Made by a program: the position numbers and the translations under genes | Notes under the pieces: generated by a model | Databases searched by the model: none | Told to the model about the DNA's origin: nothing | Seen by the model: only the letters and a program-made list of their open reading frames with translations | Shown here: positions 43,716-50,903 of the stretch, piece after piece | How the letters are laid out: each line of letters opens with the position of its first letter | Position numbering within the stretch: position 1 is the stretch's first letter | Source of the DNA: Oligoflexia bacterium | GTDB taxonomy: Bacteria; Bdellovibrionota; Bdellovibrionia; Bdellovibrionales; Bdellovibrionaceae | NCBI GenBank assembly: GCA_016861345.1 | Contig: BOLD01000003.1 | Span: 62,001 to 126,000 of the forward strand | Direction: 5' to 3' | Length of the DNA stretch: 64,000 nucleotides

Positions 43716-44510
43716 ATGATCGCCGCAACTGTTTTAATGTGCCATGCGCCCATTGTGATTCCAGAAATCGGCCAAGAAAATGCAGAGGCCTGTCGAAAAA
43801 CAACTCAGGCCATGCAAGAGGCCGCAGACTTTATCGTCAAAGAGAACCCTGATTGTCTCATTGTGCTTTCGCCCCATACTCCTCGCTATCCAGAGGGCTT
43901 TGGATTTATTCAAACTGAGAAATTGACTGGGGACTTTTCCCGATTTGGGTATCCTGAAATTTCTTCTCAATTTACTCAAGATGCGAAGGTTCTTCAGGCC
44001 ATTGCCAGCCAAGCTCATAAAATGAATCTTACTTTTAGAGCCCAAAGGCCTCAGGACCTTGATCATGGGGCCATGGTGCCACTGACATTTCTGCAGAGAG
44101 CGGGTTGGGCAGGCAACACTGTGGTGATTTCACTTCCCTATGAAGGTGATCATAAAACTTTAAAAGATTTTGGTCGAAGTCTCAGGCAAGCCAGTGAAGA
44201 CTTAAATCAAAAATGGGTGATCTTAGCCTCAGGCGATATGAGTCACAGATTGATACAAGGTGCTCCGGCAGGATTTCATCCCGGTGGAGTGAAATTTGAC
44301 CAAGCTGTTGTGGGACACCTTCAATCTGGCAATTATCAGGATTTAGTTTTGCTCCCTGACAGTCTTCGAGATCAAGCAGCAGAGGACGTGGTGGATACGG
44401 TAGAGATTGCAGTGGCCAGTCTTGACTTTCAGAATAAAGGACACAGATTCATCTCGTACGAAGGACCGTTCGGGGTGGGGTATTCTGTGGCTATTTTACA
44501 GAAACCTTAG
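43716..44510 (+). CDS. AmmeMemoRadiSam system protein B (Memo1 family)
   Basis: A 264-residue protein of the Memo family, which has an extradiol-dioxygenase-like fold. The likely metal or active-site residues are in MCHAPIVIPEIG, SPHTPRYPEGFGF, DLDHGAMVPLTFL and ASGDMSHRL. It is first in a set with AMMECR1 and a radical SAM enzyme, a conserved trio whose biochemical role is still poorly defined. The start may also be ATG at MCHAP. A 29-base gap separates it from AMMECR1. Confidence 0.88.
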   Translation: MIAATVLMCHAPIVIPEIGQENAEACRKTTQAMQEAADFIVKENPDCLIVLSPHTPRYPEGFGFIQTEKLTGDFSRFGYPEISSQFTQDAKVLQAIASQAHKMNLTFRAQRPQDLDHGAMVPLTFLQRAGWAGNTVVISLPYEGDHKTLKDFGRSLRQASEDLNQKWVILASGDMSHRLIQGAPAGFHPGGVKFDQAVVGHLQSGNYQDLVLLPDSLRDQAAEDVVDTVEIAVASLDFQNKGHRFISYEGPFGVGYSVAILQKP

Positions 44511-44539
44511 ATCGTCAAAGAGATGCTCAAGGAGTTTTT

Positions 44540-45082
44540 ATGCAATCGAGCTTATGTCAGGTCGCAAGAGAGGCGATTTTTTCCCATCTTAAGGGGCAAG
44601 AGCCAGCGGTTCTTTCTGGTCAAGAAAGAAATCTCCCTTCAGTTGATCCAGCTGCTCACAAAGCCAGCGGAGTCTTCGTCACTTTGTGGGATACCAATTC
44701 AGGTCGTGAAGAGTTACGGGGCTGCATTGGACGTCATCAAAGAAAATACCCTGACAGTATTGCTCAAGAGATTGCTGACTGTGCGATTCTTTCGGCAACA
44801 GAGGACCCAAGGTTTCCACCGCTTGAGTTAGAGGATTTAAAAAATGTTAAAATTGAAATCAGTTTATTAGGGGGACTTGAACCCTGTACAGAGGATGATT
44901 TAAATCCGCATCGCTACGGAATTGTTGTTCGCTCAGGTTATAAAGGGGCGACACTATTGCCAGGGATTGAAGGAATTGACACCGTTACTCAACAACTGTC
45001 GGTGACAAGAAGAAAGGCTGGCATTCGCCCAGACGAGGAAATTCAAATATCTCGATTTCCTGTCACAAAAATATCGGAGTAA
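44540..45082 (+). CDS. AmmeMemoRadiSam system protein A (AMMECR1 domain)
   Basis: A 180-residue protein with the family-defining LRGCIG motif (residues 59-64) in GREELRGCIGRH, downstream ATEDPRFPPL and the RSGYKGATLLP stretch. ATG 44540 follows AAGGAGT. AMMECR1-domain proteins are conserved from Archaea to humans. In bacteria they co-occur with Memo and the radical SAM protein as here. The next gene starts two bases after the stop, so the three are translationally linked. Confidence 0.9.
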   Translation: MQSSLCQVAREAIFSHLKGQEPAVLSGQERNLPSVDPAAHKASGVFVTLWDTNSGREELRGCIGRHQRKYPDSIAQEIADCAILSATEDPRFPPLELEDLKNVKIEISLLGGLEPCTEDDLNPHRYGIVVRSGYKGATLLPGIEGIDTVTQQLSVTRRKAGIRPDEEIQISRFPVTKISE

Positions 45083-45084
45083 AT

Positions 45085-46143
45085 ATGGGCTATCGAGCAA
45101 GATGGTGGCACAAAAAAGAGGACGGGCGCATCCAGTGTGATCTTTGTCCCAGAAATTGCACGCTTCAACCGGGGCAAAAGGGATTTTGTTTTGTTCGCGA
45201 AGCTGACGCTGAAGGAATGATTCTTTCCACCTATGGCAGGTCCAGCGGATTTTGCATTGATCCTATCGAGAAAAAACCACTGAATCATTTCTTACCAGGA
45301 ACTTCGATTCTTTCATTCGGAACAGCGGGGTGTAACTTGGCCTGCAAGTTCTGTCAAAATTGGGACATTTCAAAAGTGAAAACCCAAGATCGCCTTAATC
45401 AAAGTGCCAGTCCAAAGCAAATCGCCGAGGCAACAAAAAAATCCGGGGCTCGCAGCGTGGCTTTTACGTATAACGATCCCACTATTTTTGCTGAATACGC
45501 CATTGACACAGCAATCGAGGCTCATAAGTTGGGACTCAAAACGGTGGCCGTCAGTGCGGGATATATTTCTGAAGTGGCTAGAGAAGAATTTTTCTCTCAC
45601 ATGGATGCCGCCAACATTGATCTCAAAGGTTTCACAAAAGAATTTTACAACAAATTTTCTCAAGTGGAGCTTCAGCCCATTCTCAATAATCTCGAGTGGA
45701 TTGCAAAAACAAAAAAGACCTGGCTTGAGATCACAACTCTTTTGATCCCAGGAGCAAATGATTCAAATGCGGAATTAGACCAAATGACCAAGTGGCTGAG
45801 AGATCATGTGGGGCCTGATGTGCCTCTGCATTTTTCTGCCTTTCATCCTGATTTTAAAATGAGAGAATATCCACCGACTCCTCCAGAAACTCTGACCCGA
45901 GCTCGCGAGATCGCAATGAAAAATGGAATTCGTTATGTCTACACTGGCAACGTCCATGACGGAAAAGGGGGAAGTACCTGGTGTCACTCTTGTGGAGAGC
46001 TTCTCATTGAGCGAGACTGGTACCAATTGGGCGAGTATCACATCCATGACGGCAAGTGCACCCACTGCCAAGCAATGATCCCCGGCCTCTTTGAAAACTC
46101 ATTGGGTAAGTGGGGCGGCCGCCGCCAGTCCGTGGTGATTTGA
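45085..46143 (+). CDS. AmmeMemoRadiSam system radical SAM enzyme
   Basis: A 352-residue radical SAM protein with CNLACKFC (Cys83, 87, 90) for the 4Fe-4S cluster and SAM. Extra cysteines at the N-terminus (CDLCPRNC...FC) and a C-terminal zinc or iron-sulfur ribbon (WCHSCGELL...CTHCQAMI) match the family. The fold resembles pyruvate-formate-lyase activating enzymes. It presumably modifies a substrate together with the Memo and AMMECR1 proteins. The last codons and stop lie in a 23-bp repeat that recurs at the end of the 49106 kinase gene. Confidence 0.92.
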   Translation: MGYRARWWHKKEDGRIQCDLCPRNCTLQPGQKGFCFVREADAEGMILSTYGRSSGFCIDPIEKKPLNHFLPGTSILSFGTAGCNLACKFCQNWDISKVKTQDRLNQSASPKQIAEATKKSGARSVAFTYNDPTIFAEYAIDTAIEAHKLGLKTVAVSAGYISEVAREEFFSHMDAANIDLKGFTKEFYNKFSQVELQPILNNLEWIAKTKKTWLEITTLLIPGANDSNAELDQMTKWLRDHVGPDVPLHFSAFHPDFKMREYPPTPPETLTRAREIAMKNGIRYVYTGNVHDGKGGSTWCHSCGELLIERDWYQLGEYHIHDGKCTHCQAMIPGLFENSLGKWGGRRQSVVI

Positions 46144-46150
46144 TTTTGGC
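46128..46150 (+). repeat. 23-bp direct repeat, left copy
   Basis: Identical to 50290-50312 over 23 bases. It covers the codons for VVI, the TGA stop of the radical SAM gene and 7 bases beyond it. It marks the left border of the A+T-rich YcaO cassette. Confidence 0.85.
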
Positions 46151-46153
46151 ATG

Positions 46154-46197
46154 AACCATTTACAGACCTGACTAATCTGTGTACGGGGTTAATGGTT
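46154..46197. repeat. Two nested inverted repeats behind the left direct repeat
   Basis: AACCATT (46154-46160) pairs with AATGGTT (46191-46197). Inside, ACAGA (46162-46166) pairs with TCTGT (46176-46180). The structure begins four bases after the direct repeat and could be recombinase-binding, a weak terminator, or part of a leader. Confidence 0.45.
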
Positions 46198-46307
46198 AAT
46201 TATTCTAGATTTAATGAAAAAAGTTCGTTGAGCATATTAATAAGGGGCATCCTATTTTTCGCATCGATTAATTGTGATAATAACTACACATCTTTGGGAG
46301 GGATTTT

Positions 46308-46628
46308 ATGAGAAAAATTCTTATTACAATCATCGCAATTTTTTCGGCAACGCAAGCATTTGCTGGAGCCCTGGTTAAGACAGTTCTTCCGTTCAATAAG
46401 GTCGATATGCTCAATCCACAGCAGAAAGTTAAACTAAATGAGCTTGAAAAGTCAGGACTACTCAAAGTTGAAGAAGAAGATGATAAGCTTGTTTTAACAT
46501 ACGAAGCTAACCAAAAGACTGTTTCATTATTTGAACAGTTGGCAGTTAAGGGCTTTGTGAAGACCATGGATAGTGTTGATGGTGGAAAAACTGGTGGAAC
46601 ATGTTCGCCAGCCAAGAAAGATCAATGA
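46308..46628 (+). CDS. Small secreted peptide, possible substrate of the YcaO system
   Basis: A 106-residue protein starting after GGGAGG, with a typical signal peptide (residues 1-19, cleavage after AFA). The mature 87 residues are acidic in the middle (KVEEEDDKLVLTYEA) and end in a Gly-rich tail with the only cysteine (GGKTGGTCSPAKKDQ). Its stop overlaps the binding-protein start (ATGA). Gene order (small peptide, binding protein, YcaO enzyme) suggests a modified peptide or signal. It lacks an obvious heterocyclisable Cys/Ser/Thr-rich core, and a signal peptide is unusual for a YcaO substrate, so this is a hypothesis. Confidence 0.55.
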   Translation: MRKILITIIAIFSATQAFAGALVKTVLPFNKVDMLNPQQKVKLNELEKSGLLKVEEEDDKLVLTYEANQKTVSLFEQLAVKGFVKTMDSVDGGKTGGTCSPAKKDQ

Positions 46629-48148
46629 AAATAACAATTCGTTTGATTTTAATAGTTATTGGCATTTTTTGTATTTTATTGTGGTTAATGTGGAGTCAGA
46701 AAAAAGTGAAAGAGATTGAAGAAGTTCGAATTGCATATTCATTTACTCCTGGACAAATTCCTGATTTGGATCCAGCTGAGATTAGTATGATAGACCAGGC
46801 CCTTCTCATTGATAATCTCTACAGCCATTTAATTGAGTATGACGAAAATGGAAAGCTGCAGCCAGGAATTGCCGATTACTTCGAAATCAAAGATGACACC
46901 ATTATTTTTCACTTCTCAAAGAAGGTAAAAACTCGATCTGGACATTTTATTGACGCTGATGATGCCGCCGCATCAATTCGACGACTGATAAAATTGGATA
47001 GTGCAACACACGCTGAATTAACGAACATCTTATGTTCTAAGGATGAAATAACTGATGTATTTAAAGATTGTCCTGCAATCAAATCTCAAAATAATCAGCT
47101 CATTCTCAGCGTGAGAGATATTCGTTATCGTAGTTATTTACTTGAAGCTCTTGCCGCTGATGATATGGTCATCGTGCCGATATCAGCTATCAATCCTCAG
47201 AGCCTAAAGATACAAAACTATAGTGAAACTTCAGGCCCTTACTCGATCGATTATGTGAAAGATGAACGATTGGTTTTCATCCAAAATCCAGTTCATTATA
47301 ATTTAAGAGGCAATTCACCTCGAGCTGTTACGCTCATTTCTACAGATAAGACAAGTATAGATGATTTATTTCTATCCAATAAGGTGGATATTTTATCCAC
47401 GCTTAATAATCCAAGTTCTGAAATGGTTCAGAGATTTAAGGAGCAGGTACCGAGTACTAACATTAATAAGACATTGAGCATTAAATTATATTACATACAA
47501 TTCAGTCCTTCGGCACAAAAGAAGTTTAGTCGTGCGCAAAGAAGTCGAATAGCAAATCAATTCAAGAAGGTGATGCCAGCAGCATATCCATTGCCCCTAT
47601 TTGCGGAGCCAACCTCAACATTTTTTCTGGACAATTCAATAGGTATGCTCAGTCAGGAGCAGATGAGAGAGGTTGAGCGACTTAATTCTATTGAAGAGGA
47701 CGTTTTATATGAAAAACCGACTTTTTACCTTTATAAAAGTCGAGCAAAAATATTTAATGTGTTTAAACAAATAAAAGAAATTAATCCAATTGAGACAGAT
47801 GATGTTCCGTTTTTTACGGCACCAGAAAAGAGATTAGATATCTTCTTAGCCACAACGGATACAAGTTACGAAGAGAGCTATGCTTTATTGGGATATAATT
47901 TTACTATGGGTACCTTTGGGGTCAACAAGCAAGAGTCCATTCCTTGGATGGCCGAATACTTAAAGACCGAAAATAGCGTTGATCGGGTAAAGCTCATTAA
48001 CACACTTCATTTTAATGCACTTAAGAGTGGTGTACTATTTCCACTTTATAAAGCTCCTTATACTTCAGTTGGACGTAATGGTTTTGAATTACCACTTAAT
48101 CCAATGTTTGCATCAAGCCATTTTTGGAAAATACGAAAACATGAATGA
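46625..48148 (+). CDS. Membrane-anchored family 5 extracellular solute-binding protein
   Basis: A 507-residue protein from ATG 46625 (overlapping the peptide gene stop). One N-terminal membrane helix (about residues 4-23) has no lipobox or clear cleavage site, so it is probably an anchored periplasmic protein. The rest follows oligopeptide-binding proteins: DNLYSHLIEYDENGKLQPGIADYFEI, FHFSKKVKTRSG and DADDAAASIRRL. No ABC permease or ATPase is encoded nearby, so it is an orphan binder, perhaps a sensor input for the kinase downstream. Codon use is visibly A+T-richer than the surrounding genes. Confidence 0.75.
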   Translation: MKITIRLILIVIGIFCILLWLMWSQKKVKEIEEVRIAYSFTPGQIPDLDPAEISMIDQALLIDNLYSHLIEYDENGKLQPGIADYFEIKDDTIIFHFSKKVKTRSGHFIDADDAAASIRRLIKLDSATHAELTNILCSKDEITDVFKDCPAIKSQNNQLILSVRDIRYRSYLLEALAADDMVIVPISAINPQSLKIQNYSETSGPYSIDYVKDERLVFIQNPVHYNLRGNSPRAVTLISTDKTSIDDLFLSNKVDILSTLNNPSSEMVQRFKEQVPSTNINKTLSIKLYYIQFSPSAQKKFSRAQRSRIANQFKKVMPAAYPLPLFAEPTSTFFLDNSIGMLSQEQMREVERLNSIEEDVLYEKPTFYLYKSRAKIFNVFKQIKEINPIETDDVPFFTAPEKRLDIFLATTDTSYEESYALLGYNFTMGTFGVNKQESIPWMAEYLKTENSVDRVKLINTLHFNALKSGVLFPLYKAPYTSVGRNGFELPLNPMFASSHFWKIRKHE

Positions 48149-49103
48149 TATATCAAAGTGGATAATGAATAATGCTCGTCACCTTGACTTGCAGGTCGAA
48201 GAGTTGTCGTGGATTAAAAAGTATTATCCAAACATGTTTGATATCACTGCAAGTATTAGTATTGATGGTGAGCGATGGTATGGTCGTGGTCATTCACAAG
48301 ATAAAGATACTGCTCTGATCATAGCATTATCCGAGGCTATAGAGAGATGCGTTGGGTTACAAAAATATCAGTCATCAAATGGGATTGCGACTCACACTGA
48401 CGTTGATAGTGCGCGAATAAATTCTCGTAATGAGTTACTTGAGAGAGATCTGTTTTTATCTCATTTTCTAACTAGGACAGCCTACGCTTGTGAGAAGGAC
48501 TATGAGTTTATAAATGCGAGTGCGGTGAAATTCATTACGTCTAACAATGACAAAGTTCGTCTTTTCAGGACGTGGCCATCTAATTATGGTGTTTGTTATA
48601 TTGTTCTAATATATGGCGAGCCAATGTGGGGAGCGATTTTTGGCCACTGCTTTGGAGATCAAGATGCAGAGATTCTTATTGAAAAAGCATTCCTAGAGGC
48701 TTTTAGGCAGTATTATCATAAAAGGGCAAATAATCTTCTCAATACAAATTATACGTTGGCTGATTTTTGTAATCGTTCAAAGTGGGACTTCACAGATCAT
48801 GAATTGTTAGCATTGAATGTTGACTATTTTGCAGAGATAAAGAAATTGTTTCCGAATGTGTCTACTGATACGCATGGCTCAGTCGCCTATAGACGGGATG
48901 AGTTTCAAGTAGAGATTTTAAAACCACAAAATTTATTATTATGTGATTCGCCCTTTGTTTCAGTGAGGACGACTTCGGTCTATGCTCAGAATCTTAAGCC
49001 TGGGCCATTTAATTTAGAAAGTATATCAAAGAAAGGTTTAGAGCGTTTTTTAGGTGGACATGTTCATCGAATTATTACAAACGTACCACATCCGATTAAT
49101 TAA
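48141..49103 (+). CDS. YcaO-domain enzyme
   Basis: A 320-residue protein from ATG 48141, eight bases inside the binding-protein gene. YcaO hallmarks are GRGHSQDKDTALIIALSEAIER (Glu65 and Glu68 for magnesium-ATP), GIATHTDVDSAR and RNELLERD (Glu98, Glu101). The C-terminus ends in a proline-containing stretch (NVPHPIN), as in peptide-modifying YcaO proteins. The family phosphorylates an amide backbone to make azolines, thioamides or amidines. No TfuA, ThiF-like partner or dehydrogenase is encoded beside it, so the reaction cannot be predicted. Strongly A+T-rich. Confidence 0.85.
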   Translation: MNDISKWIMNNARHLDLQVEELSWIKKYYPNMFDITASISIDGERWYGRGHSQDKDTALIIALSEAIERCVGLQKYQSSNGIATHTDVDSARINSRNELLERDLFLSHFLTRTAYACEKDYEFINASAVKFITSNNDKVRLFRTWPSNYGVCYIVLIYGEPMWGAIFGHCFGDQDAEILIEKAFLEAFRQYYHKRANNLLNTNYTLADFCNRSKWDFTDHELLALNVDYFAEIKKLFPNVSTDTHGSVAYRRDEFQVEILKPQNLLLCDSPFVSVRTTSVYAQNLKPGPFNLESISKKGLERFLGGHVHRIITNVPHPIN

Positions 49104-49105
49104 TT

Positions 49106-50305
49106 ATGAGTCACACAATAGCATTTAAAAAAACAGTATTAATCTTTATTGGTATTATACTTATATCAATATTGCTTTTCTTAGCTGCAGGTGTATTGAC
49201 GTTTGTCGCAGCAGAAGATCATCGAATTCATGGTTTTATTGATGCAATTAGGCAGGAGCTAGTTATTGGTGATACGAGAAGTGTAAATCAGAAAGCCAGT
49301 TCTCTTGTGCTTTCCAATGACCTTCTGAGTTTTAGAATTGAAGGTGGTTCTGAGATTTCGCGGAAACGGAATTATTTCGAATTTTCAGTATTAGATGTGG
49401 AATTGCATCACCCAGTATATTCAGATGTAGTTAATGAAAGGGGATTGGTTGCAAAAGTTATTATTAAATATTCTCTTCTGAGGGGAATGATTGATGGGTT
49501 TATCTATTGGATCATCTTTTGTATTGGCTTATTTTTCGTCTATCCTCTGATATATCGGAAAGTACATCAAGATGTAGTTAATCTTGAAAGAGGAAAATAT
49601 AATGAGCAGTTGTTATTTATTGCCAAACAGGTGGCTCATGACATTCGATCCCCACTTTCAGCCCTGGCAACAATTGTGCATGCGGAATCGAATTTGAGCG
49701 TACAGACAAAACAGACTTTGCAGATGGTTGTTGAGCGGATTAATCAGATTGCCAATGATCTTTTAAAAAAGAAACCAGAGTCTTCAAAGGAACAATCTTC
49801 TTCGGAGCAAGAAAAACGAGAAAATAACTCGTCTCATCCATTGCTTGATGTGACCAAGGTGGTTGATCAGATCGTTCAAGAGAAAAAGCTTGAGTATAAG
49901 AACATTCCCAATTTTGAGATCACATTTAACTCGCAAAAAAATGTTTCTATCCCTTCGCGGTTAACTCAGGCTGATCTTGGTCGTATTCTATCAAACTTGA
50001 TCAACAACTCAGTTGAGTCATTCACCCATGATCCAAGAATTGTGATTGATGTGTTTACGCGGTCTGGATTTGCGTACTTAACAGTGACCGATTTTGGAAA
50101 AGGCATACCAGAGGATGTTTTGTCAAAACTTGGCGTTGAAGAGATCAGTTATGGCAAATCAGAAAATTTAAGTTCAAAATCGGGAAGTGGAATTGGGGTC
50201 TTGAGCGCATCAAAAATCATCCAAGCGGTAGGGGGAGAGTTGAAACTTACCTCGAAACTTGGTTCAGGTACGACTGCAGCAATTAAGTTGTCCGTGGTGA
50301 TTTGA
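49106..50305 (+). CDS. Sensor histidine kinase
   Basis: A 399-residue protein two bases after the YcaO gene. It has two membrane helices (about 10-35 and 130-150) with a roughly 95-residue periplasmic domain between them. The HisKA motif is VAHDIRSPLSAL (His178), and a complete HATPase domain has the N box (NLINNSVESF), VTDFGKGIPE and a G-rich lid (SGSGIGVLSA). No response regulator is adjacent. The 5' half is as A+T-rich as the upstream genes, while the catalytic half looks more like host genes. The last codons form part of the right 23-bp repeat. Confidence 0.88.
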   Translation: MSHTIAFKKTVLIFIGIILISILLFLAAGVLTFVAAEDHRIHGFIDAIRQELVIGDTRSVNQKASSLVLSNDLLSFRIEGGSEISRKRNYFEFSVLDVELHHPVYSDVVNERGLVAKVIIKYSLLRGMIDGFIYWIIFCIGLFFVYPLIYRKVHQDVVNLERGKYNEQLLFIAKQVAHDIRSPLSALATIVHAESNLSVQTKQTLQMVVERINQIANDLLKKKPESSKEQSSSEQEKRENNSSHPLLDVTKVVDQIVQEKKLEYKNIPNFEITFNSQKNVSIPSRLTQADLGRILSNLINNSVESFTHDPRIVIDVFTRSGFAYLTVTDFGKGIPEDVLSKLGVEEISYGKSENLSSKSGSGIGVLSASKIIQAVGGELKLTSKLGSGTTAAIKLSVVI

Positions 50306-50312
50306 TTTTGGC
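50290..50312 (+). repeat. 23-bp direct repeat, right copy
   Basis: Identical to 46128-46150. It covers the VVI codons and stop of the kinase gene and supplies the -35 region of the next gene's promoter. Deletion between the copies would remove about 4.16 kb and rejoin the radical SAM gene end precisely to this promoter. Confidence 0.85.
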
Positions 50313-50349
50313 CCTCATTTTGCTATACAACATCTTGGTTGCAACCAAG
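50302..50349 (+). promoter_or_regulatory. Promoter with a 16-bp operator-like palindrome
   Basis: A -35 box TTGATT (50302-50307) and -10 box TATACA (50324-50329) are separated by 16 bases. The predicted start of transcription falls in a perfect 16-bp palindrome (50334-50349, CTTGGTTG and its complement). A repressor binding there would block initiation. A ribosome site (AAGGGGG) follows before ATG 50358. Confidence 0.6.
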
Positions 50350-50357
50350 GGGGCAAA

Positions 50358-50816
50358 ATGAAACCACTTCTTTTAATATTCGGACTACTTTTATCACTTC
50401 AAAGCATGGCAAATAGTTGTTTGTCATCGGCATCCAACTCTGAACTCCTCTCAGAAGTTCAACGTCGAATGTCTGGTGGAGGCGGCGGAGGGGGAACTGA
50501 TGCATCAGCGATTGTCACGGTAAGTTGTACAAATAGCTACCTGAATGTGAAAACTGTGAAAGTCAGCAATGGAGAAACTCGAACCGTTCTTGATCAATAT
50601 ATTGGAAGTAGTGAGTGTGAAGAGTATGCCTCTTCTTTAAGTGCAATTAATGAGGTCCAATTAAGTCGATCAATCATCATATCGACTTGCAACAGTAGCT
50701 ATCTGAATAAAACACTGATTAATACGAACGGAGAAAGTCGCAGTATCTCCTCTGATTATGTTGGTTCAAACTGTAAGACACGAGCTCTTGAACAGAACCG
50801 TAAAATTTTACCTTAA
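50358..50816 (+). CDS. Small secreted cysteine-containing repeat protein
   Basis: A 152-residue protein with a signal peptide (1-18, cleavage after SMA). A seven-glycine linker lies near residue 40. Two tandem copies of a domain of about 45 residues follow: SCTNSYLNVKTVKVSNGETRTV...YIGSSECEEYA and TCNSSYLNKTLINTNGESRSI...YVGSNCKTRA. Each copy has two cysteines in the same place, so each is probably disulfide-linked. No family is recognised. It lies just outside the YcaO cassette with its own regulated promoter. Confidence 0.65.
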   Translation: MKPLLLIFGLLLSLQSMANSCLSSASNSELLSEVQRRMSGGGGGGGTDASAIVTVSCTNSYLNVKTVKVSNGETRTVLDQYIGSSECEEYASSLSAINEVQLSRSIIISTCNSSYLNKTLINTNGESRSISSDYVGSNCKTRALEQNRKILP

Positions 50817-50842
50817 AAATGAGATTCAGCCCCCTATAGGCG

Positions 50843-50860
50843 ATAGCAATTACTTGCTAT
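50843..50860. promoter_or_regulatory. 7-bp hairpin/dyad upstream of the S41 protease gene
   Basis: ATAGCAA pairs with TTGCTAT around TTAC. It lies in the 87-base gap and lacks a T run. It may be an operator or a weak terminator. Confidence 0.35.
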
Positions 50861-50903
50861 GAGCAGGTGAGAGTGTATGATTGATCAGGAGTGAGGGGGG
50901 TAG

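Noticed and set aside
46308-46628. A classical azole-containing microcin precursor
   Set aside because: The peptide has one Cys, few Ser/Thr near its end and a signal peptide, and no dehydrogenase or cyclodehydratase partner gene is present.
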